Shown in pieces: positions 56,010 to 64,000 of a stretch of 64,000 nt of DNA. The stretch is from positions 2,294,001 through 2,358,000 of the forward strand of contig NC_065911.1 of the NCBI RefSeq assembly GCF_905147045.1, written 5' to 3'. A program made the position numbers and the translations under genes. Under the pieces are notes generated by a model. It was not told the origin of the DNA. It saw nothing but the letters and a program-made list of their open reading frames with translations, and made no database searches. The stretch is from Nymphalis io. Lineage: Eukaryota > Arthropoda > Insecta > Lepidoptera > Nymphalidae. Within the stretch, counting starts at the first letter, position 1. Every line of letters begins with the position of its first letter.

Positions 56010-56550
56010 AGTAGAATGATCTCGCTGTAGTGGAAGTGGGCTGGACATGTCTCCAGGCGCATTAATGGCCGATGGAGCAAACACGTGTTAGAGTGGAGAC
56101 TGGTGGTAGGGCTTTGTGCAAGCTTGTCTGGGTAGGTACCACCCACTCATCAGATATTCTACCGCAAAACAGCAATACTTGATATTGTTGTGTTCCGGTT
56201 TGAAGGGTGAGTGAGCCAGTGTAATTACAGGCACAAGGGACATAAAATCTTAGTTCCCAAGTTTGGTGGCGCATTGGCTATAAGCGATGGTTGATATTTC
56301 TTACAATGTCAATGTCTAAGGGCGTTTGGTGATCACTTACCATCAGGTGGCCCATATGCTCGTCCACCTTCCTATTCTATTAAAAAAAAAAAAAAAATGT
56401 AGTGTAGGACGCCCTGTGACAAGATGGGCCGATGATTTAAAAAAGGTGGCAGGTTCGGGATGGATGCGGACTGCCCAAGATCGGGATGGTTGGCGTTCTA
56501 TGGAGGAGGCTTTCGTCCAGCAGTGGACGGCAAAAGGCTGAAAAAAAAAA
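56010..56550 (+). pseudogene. RTE-type LINE ORF C-terminus, split by SINE-B
   Basis: Before the SINE: a stop (TAG at 56028) then WKWAGHVSRRINGRWSKHVL and EWR. After it: SVGRPVTRWADDLKKVAGSG, WMRTAQDRDGWRSMEEAFVQ and QWTAKG, stop TGA at 56539, A-run. This W-x-GH, VGRP-x-TRW-x-DD, AQDR-x-x-WR order is the familiar end of insect endonuclease-reverse transcriptase proteins of RTE type, known from many insect annotations. The upstream polymerase domain is absent. Confidence 0.8.
56100..56397 (+). mobile_element. SINE-B, full length, inserted in LINE ORF
   Basis: TGGTGGTAGGGCTTTGTGCA at 56101, all blocks, CGTCCACCTTCCTATTCTAT and a 15-base A-tail at 56383-56397. It separates two parts of the RTE-type coding end. 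About ten residues of the usual protein between EWR and SVGRP appear to be missing at the junction. Confidence 0.9.
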
Positions 56551-57237
56551 TACAAAGTATGCGCGTTTATACAAAGGAGGCTTATTACGTATAAAAAAAT
56601 TGAAAATACGCTTATGTGATCGATTCATAGCCACACTGAACATATTACGCGCCACATTACCGTTCACGGTGACCATATGTATTATATCGACAGTGGGTTG
56701 TTATTTGCTATTTACTGCTACTAACATGAAACATTAATTATATCTGTGTGTTTACATAGTATTTTCATATCATAATTGTTTTTGTTATATTTTATTTTGC
56801 ATCATTTGCACCATGTAATGTCACTTAGCGTTCACTGGAAGATAATATCTTGTGGCGTTATTTCTGCAAATAATGCCACTGCTAATAATAAAATAAATGA
56901 TTACCAACTATATAAAATATATTGTATGTGTTGCACAGATCATATAATCAACTAGTAGTTTTAGTTAGTTGCTATCGTTTTTCACCTATTTAAGAACTTA
57001 CTAGAAGTATTAAAAAAAAAGCTAAATCTGCGACAACGCTAGCGTGGAATTTAGCTTGTAACGGAAATCCATAAAAAATTGCCATTTTCTCAATTCGAAT
57101 TATACATATTAAATATTGAAATCAATAAGTAGCAGCGGTAATATAAAACAAAAAAGGTGGTTTGATTTTGTAAACTTAGGATTTGCTGGAAGTTAATGTC
57201 TTCTAGTATTATGTATTTTTCTAAATTAGGTTCACTC
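56551..57237. other. AT-rich stretch, nothing recognised
   Basis: No gene or repeat recognised. Confidence 0.4.
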
Positions 57238-57520
57238 TAGGTGGTAGGACTTTGTGCAAGCCCACCAGGGTAGATACCACCCACGCATCTGATATTAGCA
57301 ACAACAACAGCAATACTTAGTATTGTTGCGTTCCGGCTTAAAGGATAAGTGAGCCAGTGTAACTACAGGCACAAGGGATATAACATCTTCGTCCACAAGG
57401 TTGGTCAAGCATTGGCGATGTAAGGAATGGGTAATACTTCTTACATCGCCAATATCTATGGGCGGTGGTGACCACTTAACATCAGGTTTGCGCTGCCCCC
57501 TACCTATAAAAAAAGAATAA
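57238..57520 (+). mobile_element. SINE-B, full length, diverged
   Basis: AGGTGGTAGGACTTTGTGCA, AGCCCACCAGGGTAGATACC, ACAGGCACAAGGGATATAAC, GGGCGGTGGTGACCACTTAA and CTGCCCCCTACCTATA with an A-run. The GGGCGGTGGTGACC, CTACCTATA ending matches the second 3' end in the 7.06 kb copy, so it represents a subfamily. Confidence 0.85.
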
Positions 57521-57969
57521 CAAGTTATTACTACTATTATTATTTTTGACGAAAATTCGTTTTAAGTAATATATCACATTAAACTGTTTGAAAACATTTC
57601 ATGTATAAAGTTCCTTCTCACGGGTCAACTCGTGTACCACGAACTAAGTCCAACGTTCAATTTGTAAAGTTTGTTTAGTAAACTTTAGAAAAATATCTTT
57701 ATGTCTTAGTAATAAATCGATAAAGTTTTAACTATCCCTGCTATATAAAGACTATTTACGCGTCCTGACTTCGCAGATCAGATCTTGAAACCATAAGCTA
57801 TTGTCTATCCCACTATTAACACAAGCTTCTTTGTATACTTTATGATGAATGATAATGAATCATTATAATTTCCTTAATACGGAAATTGCTAATAATCTAT
57901 ATAATAACATCCTATTGTTTAAACTATGAGATATAAGATATATTACCGTACCGTACTAATATGTATTTT
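57521..57969. other. AT-rich stretch, nothing recognised
   Basis: No gene or repeat recognised. Confidence 0.4.
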
Positions 57970-58246
57970 TGACGAGCTGGTTGGCGTGGTTGGTGGATGC
58001 TTGCCTTTCACGCCGAAGGTTGTGGGTTCGACTCCCACCCAGGACAGATATTTGTGTGCATGAATATGTTTGTTTGTCCTGAGTCTGGGTGTAATTATCT
58101 ATATAATTATGTATTTACAAAAGAAAAATAGTATAAGTAGTATATCAGTTGTCTGGTTTTAATAGGACAAGCTCTTAAGCTTAATTTGGGATCAGATAAC
58201 CGTGTGTGAAAAATGTCCCAGGATATTAATGTTATTATTTATTTAT
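57970..58246 (+). mobile_element. SINE-C, full length
   Basis: GACGAGCTGGTTGGCGTGGT, GCTTGCCTTTCACGCCGAAG, GGGTTCGACTCCCACCCAGG (box B with one change), body, and GTCCCAGGATATTAATGTTA. Confidence 0.87.
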
Positions 58247-58464
58247 TTTATAGGAAGCCAACACAATGTATGATGTATATCTGACCTAAAAATAACAATT
58301 TTGAATAATGATATTTATTAACACCATACATCACAATTATAGGCTAACTCATCATGCAATTATACAAATCTAGTTTTGCTCATTCCAATTTAACATTTAT
58401 AATCATATAAACAAAAAAATATGCATTGAGAAACATGCATAACAGTAAAACGATACGTATAAAA

Positions 58465-58591
58465 TAGGTGGCACATTGGTGATGTAAGCGATGGTTAACA
58501 TTTCTTACAATTCCAATGTTTATGGGCGTTGGTGACCACTTATCATCATCAGGTGGCCCATTTGCTCGTCCGCCTTCCTGTTCTTTAAAAA
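58465..58591 (+). mobile_element. SINE-B 3' half
   Basis: AGGTGGCACATTGGTGATGT, AAGCGATGGTTAACATTTC, TTATCATCATCAGGTGGCCC, CGTCCGCCTTCCTGTTCTTT and an A-run. 5'-truncated. Confidence 0.83.
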
Positions 58592-59335
58592 AATGGCATA
58601 AATTAAAGAAGAAAATTAAAATTAATATACATATATAAAATAAAATCGTACAATCGACCCCGCAACTTTATTCAATGTCTACGTAAAATATTTTTTTCAT
58701 ACAATCCTTCAATAGTATTTATTTCACTTGATGTAAGAAGTGCAAGCCCGTCTGGGTGACCACACAGCAACAGGTATATGCCAATGCTCCCATTTATTTC
58801 TTAAAAAAAAAACTTGTATAAAGTTTATTTTGCTAAACTACAATAGAGCTGAGAATCCCAGTCCTAAGCAAAATGAGCTATTGTCTAGATTCTAAAAAGC
58901 TACTTGACTTACTTTTTGTATACAAAAACTTAAAAACAACATAATAAATAGCGTTTGTATATAGAGAATAACTCTCTAATATAAATAAAAACATATCAGT
59001 AATCGTTACTGGTTTAAAAGCCTGTGACACTTTAATTTTACTTAGTTTCTCTCCGGTTAAGTAGAACCAACTCTCCGAACCGGTTTGTTTTTTTTTCAAG
59101 TTTCTTTACGTCTCCTCCCGTCACGGGACACCCGGTGAATGTGATCCAATTGATGATTATTTTGGCCAGGCATTCTTGATTTGCATAGCCATGCGCCGGA
59201 GTGTGAGATTAAGTGAATAATGAGTACATATACGTCAAATGTGCACAGAACTGTGTTCTATATCTCCGCTGTGCGTTTCATAATATTTTCTATATTATGT
59301 TCCGTATAATACATTTTTTTTGTCTTTTGTTCCAG
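58592..59335. other. Candidate intron end before the 59.3 kb exon
   Basis: AT-rich. A scrap at 58740-58770 (GTGCAAGCCCGTCTGGGT) resembles a SINE-B start. 59110-59210 is GC-richer (GTCTCCTCCCGTCACGGGAC). 59311-59335 is a T-rich acceptor tract ending TGTTCCAG. Confidence 0.45.
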
Positions 59336-59453
59336 CTGCACTCGGAATACCGCAGCACTTACAGATGGCACGAGTACAAGGAACAGCAGCAGCAACAGGG
59401 GGTGGTCAAGCAACCAGCTCCCACCCCTCCACCCACGCTGCCTATCACCCGGG
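59336..59453 (+). CDS. Candidate internal coding exon of a host gene
   Basis: A T-rich tract and TTGTTCCAG (ending 59335) precede 118 coding bases: LHSEYRSTYRWHEY, K-E, five glutamines, GVVKQPAPTPPPTLPITR, then a donor GTATGA at 59454. An alternative donor, GTAAAC at 59467, gives four more codons (ending AAG A). Both leave phase 1. Read after the 30052 exon, the join is in frame and places WASE before LHSEY. The exon is far GC-richer than its flanks and shows strong codon-like composition. SEY-x3-Y-x-W resembles the N-terminal motif of MDM1, a microtubule/centriole protein, but this is a weak hint. The downstream exons lie outside the window or are unseen. Confidence 0.72.
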
Positions 59454-59573
59454 GTATGAGCAAGAGTAAACATTATTAATTTTTTTTTCTTATCTTAAAT
59501 TATGTGCTCATGTAGGGCTTTGAGCAACTCATTAATTTCTTAAACAATATCTTTATTTAGACGATGATCGGTC

Positions 59574-59944
59574 GGTCCTCCAGACCGATTTTGGCTACGG
59601 CGGGTAATCTCAAGAGAGATTAGCCATCTGCACAGGACATATTATAGCGCACAAGTGAGTGCGCAAATACAGGTGCACTCTCTCATCCCCAGCTCTCATA
59701 ATCTAATGGGACGGCAATCCAACACGAACGGAACGAGTTCAGGCGTGGGACCAAGTGCGTTTACGTGCTTTCCGAGACACTGGAGTGTACACACTTACAA
59801 CTTCCAGACTCCGGGCTGCTACTGTGAGTTTTTGACAGAAAAAGCCAATAACTTTTTTTATTGGCCCGACCTGGGATTTAAACCTAGGACCTCGGAGGAC
59901 TAGGACTGCGGCCTTATATCCAGCCTCCAAACCAACGAGACAGT
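59574..59944 (-). mobile_element. SINE-D, full length
   Basis: CCAGACCGATTTTGGCTACG, AATCTCAAGAGAGATTAGCC, GACGGCAATCCAACACGAAC, TTCCGAGACACTGGAGTGTA, box B complement GGGATTTAAACCTAGGACC and TCCAAACCAACGAGACAGT. It has a small internal duplication (GGACTAGGACTG) in the head and lies only about 120 bases after the candidate exon. Confidence 0.88.
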
Positions 59945-60514
59945 ATACACACATTTCACTAACGAATTTGCCTATTCTAGAGAAAAGAACCAAGTCCTCA
60001 TTCCAAGAACATGACTTCTCGAGAACATGAGTGTATTCCATAAAATCTGTATCATGACACACTATGAGACGTAGAAGCTTGAAGTTTTAATGATACTTTA
60101 GTTTATAAGGCGCACAGATTTTGCAAAATATTTATTCCCAGAAACACTACACCATCTATTTGATCCTATCAACCAGTTCTACAATTTAATATTTTATACA
60201 TTTTTTTTTGGGATTACACAAACGTGTCTCTTTAAAAACGCATTAATATTATAATAAATCTACGCGGGACAACCGGCGACGTAAAGTGTGAATATTAAAT
60301 GAATATAAATTGACAAGAAACTATAAAATTATTAAAAACATTGTTGTTAAGTATTCAACAGAAATATAATTTGAACAAACATTCAATGTTCAAATTTGTC
60401 TAAATAACAAAAAATATATATTAAATACATGATACTATTATTTATGACTAGAGATAACAAATAACAGCATTGGAAAAACCCAAATGATAATATTAATAAT
60501 GTGCTAGCATGTCC
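59945..60514. other. AT-rich stretch, nothing recognised
   Basis: No gene or repeat recognised. Confidence 0.4.
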
Positions 60515-60733
60515 AAAATGTATATAGGCAACCCTAATATATAGGCCTCCCCTGCTCCCGAGGGAAAAGCTTGAAGATTATTCCATCACGCTGGTCTGCT
60601 AGTTTCATTACCACATGTTTTCACCACCAAGCACGAAATGAATTATGAGCCCAAATTAAGCGCATGACAAACTCCAAAGCTATCCTTAGAATCGAATCTG
60701 AATCTCCACGTTTACCACTGAGTTATGTCTGCT
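60515..60733 (-). mobile_element. Very degenerate SINE-A
   Basis: AGGCCTCCCCTGCTCCCGAG, TTGAAGATTATTCCATCACG, AAGCACGAAATGAATTATGA, GCCCAAATTAAGCGCATGAC and TTTACCACTGAGTTATGTCT are in SINE-A order, with large losses. Its box A edge touches the palindrome at 60736. Confidence 0.6.
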
Positions 60734-60735
60734 TT

Positions 60736-60797
60736 ACATTTAATATTTATCTAGTTTATGGCATTAAGATGCCATAAACTAGATAAATATTAAATGT
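60736..60797. repeat. Perfect 29-bp-arm palindrome with 4-base spacer
   Basis: Arm 60736-60764 (starting ACATTTAATATTTATCTAG) and arm 60769-60797 are exact reverse complements around TAAG. A perfect match over 29 bases in a decayed neighbourhood means the structure is recent or maintained. As RNA it would fold into a stable hairpin. There is no homology here to the other repeats listed. Confidence 0.95.
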
Positions 60798-61079
60798 GAT
60801 TTTCAGATTGGGCTAACAAAGTTATTATCCTCGATATCAAGTTTGACATTTCTCAATTTGCTCGTCTGCTCTTCAAATATATGCTTAATTTACCTATTTC
60901 GAATACAGGGTTATTTATTAAATTGGTTATTAAATTAATCTTGCTATAGATAGACTTCAACAATCCCGATTGTACTGTGCTTACGTCACAGCTGTTTTAA
61001 TGTACTACTATATATAAACAATTACTTTCATAAAACTTTTTGTTACGATTTTAGCCAATTATTAGTAACTTTTTTTTAA
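60798..61079. other. AT-rich stretch, nothing recognised
   Basis: No gene or repeat recognised. Confidence 0.4.
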
Positions 61080-61253
61080 CGCTGGAAAAACGCGTTACGC
61101 ATTTCCCCCACGAGAACAGTGGGTGGGTATGTGGGGCTCGCCGGTGTCCAAGGCGCCGAGTGGGCCCCGAACATTGTAATACCCACTAAAAAACCAGCGA
61201 TATCCTTTCCGTCTTAACGAGGAGCGCCACGGGATCGCTTTCGCATGCTACCT
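61072..61253 (-). mobile_element. GC-rich island, probable LINE 3' end
   Basis: Sharply bounded GC-rich block. Reading minus: AGGTAGCATGCGAAAGCGAT, CCCGTGGCGCTCCTCGTTAA, CTGGTTTTTTAGTGGGTATT, GGGGCCCACTCGGCGCCTTG, ending GTTTTTCCAGCGTT and an A-run (61072-61079 complement). A poly(A)-like end plus high GC suggests the 3' end of a 5'-truncated LINE of a third family. No reading frame is intact, and the family is not identified. Confidence 0.45.
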
Positions 61254-61540
61254 TGGCTATTATTAGTAACTAGCTTAACCCAATGTTCTACGTTATATCT
61301 TGTTGTTGTTTTTATATTGTTAACATTGTAATATATATAACGAGTATTGCACCTATGTCTTCATACATTCCGTACATCTTATTGCCAAATTAAGAATATT
61401 GAATACAGGACAGACAACAGACGAACAAAATTACCGTCGTAATTATAATATTAATTTTTGTCTGTGACTTTTTTAATTTATTGAATGAAAAGGCAAATTT
61501 TCCACTTGAAAATCAATCAGTCTCTACGGTAGATATTATT
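61254..61540. other. AT-rich stretch, nothing recognised
   Basis: No gene or repeat recognised. Confidence 0.4.
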
Positions 61541-61598
61541 TCCCTTGTGCCTGTAATAACGCTGGCTCACTCACCGTTCAAATCGCAACAGAACAGTT
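61541..61598 (-). mobile_element. SINE-B internal fragment
   Basis: TCCCTTGTGCCTGTAATAAC, GCTGGCTCACTCACCGTTCA and AATCGCAACAGAACAG match the SINE-B middle. Both ends lost. Confidence 0.7.
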
Positions 61599-62379
61599 TA
61601 ATTAATTGCTATTGACGTCCTACCAATGGTTTATCTTTTGTCCACTAATTAAAAATCATGTGGGTAATAAAAACATAATAGGTTCAAGAAGTTTTATTTC
61701 GACTGGCTAAACTACTTATAAAAGTTAAACACACATAGCCAGGTACACGCACACAAGCTTAGTCATGACTACAAATTGAAACCATGCTGTCACTTGATTT
61801 ACGTCTAATTTTTAATCGATATAGTGTTTATCGTGATGATAGAAATCCTTATACTTATGAAAACTTTTGTCCTAATTGAATATCAACGTACAACGAAAAC
61901 TACTGATTCTACAAAGCTGAAATTTGAAATAGGTTTGAATTTGAAACGTAAGCTATGAAAGGATTTTTGTATAATTACACTTGAAATGGGTGGGCAGAGA
62001 ATGGGTAACGTTGTATGAATTTTGCAAGTCTGGACGGATAATTGATTAAAAAAACTACATTTATATTTAAACAAGAAAAAAATCCTTGCAAGTTTTATCA
62101 AATACAAAACGTCTTTCCGTTACACGTAAATACTCGAGTTCTAAGTGTAGGCGTTTTAGAACTAGACTGAGCTGCAAGATAATCGTTAAAGAGATGAAAT
62201 ATTACTCTCATACAGTTCACGTAAATTGTGTCTCATTTACAGAGATTCAATTAAGGTTACCAGGTCGCTGTATATTGGAACTATTATCTCATAGAAATAA
62301 CTACATCTCATTCATAATATCGTGTAATATTCCGCCACTAAAATAACGTCTGTCGTTATAAATAATGACTATATCCAGT
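61599..62379. other. AT-rich stretch, nothing recognised
   Basis: The 86-codon frame at 62086-62346 (+) has no recognised domain or repeat origin, and I do not support it as a gene. Confidence 0.4.
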
Positions 62380-62685
62380 GACTGCCTCGTTGGCTTAGTA
62401 GCTAAGTCATAAGGCTGTAGATCACGGTCCTGCGTTGAAGCCCCGAATCGGGCCAAAAAGAAAGGTTTTTAAGGTTTCCCTGTCAAGAAATTCGCAGTAA
62501 CTAATCAAAGCTTGGCAGCAGTGTTAACACTCCCTCCGACAATGCCTCCGAAGCACGTAAAACCATTGGCCTCTCATCGTTGGATTGCCAGCCTATCGAA
62601 AGACGAGAGTGAGAGAATAGAGAATATCGAAACTATAATATTTCCAGTTGTTGGCTACTCTCATTTAAAATAGCCGTAACCAAAA
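62380..62685 (+). mobile_element. SINE-D, near full length, diverged
   Basis: GACTGCCTCGTTGGCTTAGT, AGCTAAGTCATAAGGCTG, a damaged box B (GTTGAAGCCCC), ATCGGGCCAAAAAG, TCTCATCGTTGGATTGCCAG and a decayed end TTAAAATAGCCGTAACC. Confidence 0.8.
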
Positions 62686-62726
62686 TCTTTCTGAAGAACA
62701 TCATATGTACCTACAAGCCGTACAGT

Positions 62727-63016
62727 CTTTTTTTTAGTATAGGTAGGCGGACGAGAATATGGGCCACCTGATGATAAGTGGTCACCAACGCCCATAGACA
62801 TTGGCATCGTAATTAATGTTAACCATCGCTTACGTAACCAACACGCCACCAACCCTGGGAACTAAAATGTTATGTCCCTTGTGCTTGTAGTTACACTGGC
62901 TCACTCACTCTTCTAACCGAAACACAACAATTCCAAGTGCTGCTGTTTTGTGGCAGAAAATCCGATGAGTGGGTAGTACCTACCCAGACGAGCTTGCACA
63001 AAGCCCTACCACGAGT
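62727..63016 (-). mobile_element. SINE-B, full length
   Basis: T-run, AGTATAGGTAGGCGGACGAG, CCACCTGATGATAAGTGGTC, AACCAACACGCCACCAACCC and the rest through AAAGCCCTACCACGAGTA. Confidence 0.88.
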
Positions 63017-63934
63017 AAATCATAGTCTTACATAGTTACTCTTGTAACACTAACGTCTTACTATATCTTCATTTACTTATGATATTATTAAATATTTAAT
63101 ACACACAATTTACAAAAATATATATGTCTATATAAAAGAATAACAGAAAAATGATAAATTATGCAAAAACTTAACACATACAGTGTTGTCTGCCATCTTC
63201 TTTATAGAGGTTATTAATCCTTAATAGAGCTTAACCTTACGTGTATTTTGTAAGGCATAGTGTGAAAAATTAAGAAATATGTATATATATATGTATAAAT
63301 AGACACTTAGGAATAAGATGATTATTATGAGCATTGTATATACCTACATACATATATAGTAATACATATACATATGTATGCAATATCATTGTCATAGAAT
63401 CTGCATTACAAACCAGTGCTAGCTTTTTTACCTTTAATTAATCATGAAATTCACAAGATTAAATTTTTTTTTAAAATGTGTTGGCTTCTATTGTTTTTTT
63501 TGCACAACTATTTTTCTTATAACACACTAAAGGCTACCAAATTAATGCTTAATAGAGTAAGTTGATTAAACTCCCCAACCTTTATGATTAATTGAGCTAT
63601 TTCGCCTTCTAATTCGGCTTTAATTTAATTTGTGCTCTGTATTAACCTATAACATATCTCTAAAACTGTGGATGTTTTTATTATCTCTCAGTGCTGTTAG
63701 TCTGAGACCAATAGTTGCAGGCTCGAACCAAGCACCATTAAGACTTAAAGATACTTTAGAAATAAAATTAAAATGGATATAAGTGGTTAAGTGAAATAGT
63801 GTTATGTTATAAAAAAAGATATTAATCAAGAATTGTTTGCACCAGAACAACAAAGCGAGCTATTAGCAAATCGAATGGATTATGTCAAAATGAGGTTTAT
63901 TTATTTCCAGTCTATATATATATCGCATATCCTT
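63017..63934. other. AT-rich stretch, nothing recognised
   Basis: No gene or repeat recognised. A weak box B-like GCAGGCTCGAACC with AAGCACCATTAAG at 63717-63740 may be a decayed SINE head. Confidence 0.35.
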
Positions 63935-64000
63935 CACCCAAAGGTTGTCTGGAAGAGCTCGCTCTTTTAGTGATAAGACCGCCTTTTGTACATTAACAGA
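63935..64000 (+). mobile_element. RTE-type LINE 3' tail, cut by window edge
   Basis: TTCACCCAAAGGTTGTCTGG, AAGAGCTCGCTCTTTTAGTG, ATAAGACCGCCTTTTGTAC. Same tail type as the split copy at 24.06-24.56 kb. The GAGCTCGCTCTTTTAGTGATAAG part can form the imperfect stem typical of this tail. Confidence 0.7.

Overview
This is AT-rich, intron- and repeat-dominated animal DNA with no bacterial gene organisation. The repeat mix points to a lepidopteran (butterfly or moth) genome: several tRNA-headed SINE families, a poly(A)-tailed dispersed repeat present in many copies, RTE-like and CR1-like LINE fragments, and Helitron/MITE-like pieces that recur through the window. The order-level call rests on recognising repeat types common in Lepidoptera and is inference; no species can be named.

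Most of the window is transposable-element debris. To keep the annotation readable I use four working family names. SINE-A is tRNA-headed: box A-like TGGCCCAGTGG, box B-like GGTTCAAACCC, then a body ending in GCCCAGCAGTGGGACA. SINE-B is about 290 bp. It begins GTGGTAGGGCTTTGTGCAAG and ends CCGCCTTCCTATTCTATA plus poly(A), and it has no clear tRNA head. SINE-C is tRNA-headed with box B GGTTCGATTCC, an anticodon-loop-like CTTTCAC as in tRNA-Glu(UUC), and a (TTA)n tail. SINE-D is tRNA-headed with GTCTAGTGGCTAG and GGTTCAATTCC, and ends GGCCGAAATCGGTC. Repeat-E is a Helitron/MITE-like sequence with the conserved motif GTTACGCTTTCACGGCTAAAC followed by GATTTTGATGAAATTTGG.

Layout: 1-29.7 kb is intergenic or intronic repeat-rich DNA. 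It contains a 3.2 kb CR1-like LINE on the + strand (17.86-21.02 kb), a 1.46 kb 5'-truncated minus-strand copy of the same LINE (26.91-28.38 kb), a short copy inside an RTE-type tail inside a SINE-B (23.85-24.6 kb), and a shorter tail at 2.53 kb. At 29.76-30.10 kb there is a GC-richer stretch and a good candidate first coding exon (17 codons followed by GTAAGT). At 59.34-59.45 kb there is a candidate internal exon in compatible phase, with an acceptor and a donor. If these belong together they form the start of one host gene on the + strand with a first intron of about 29 kb. That intron carries the remaining SINEs, a 147-bp tandem array at 32.2-32.75 kb, Helitron-like fragments and an RTE-type LINE C-terminus split by a SINE-B at 56.0-56.5 kb. 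The protein start (S-E-Y-x3-Y-x-W) vaguely resembles the nuclear protein MDM1 motif, but identity is not established.

No rRNA, functional tRNA, CRISPR array or complete host gene was seen. LINE reading frames are broken by frameshifts and stops. I see no evidence for a new multi-gene system. The items most worth a second look are the split host gene, the 147-bp array with its inverted relative, the nested insertions, and a perfect 29-bp-arm palindrome at 60.74 kb.
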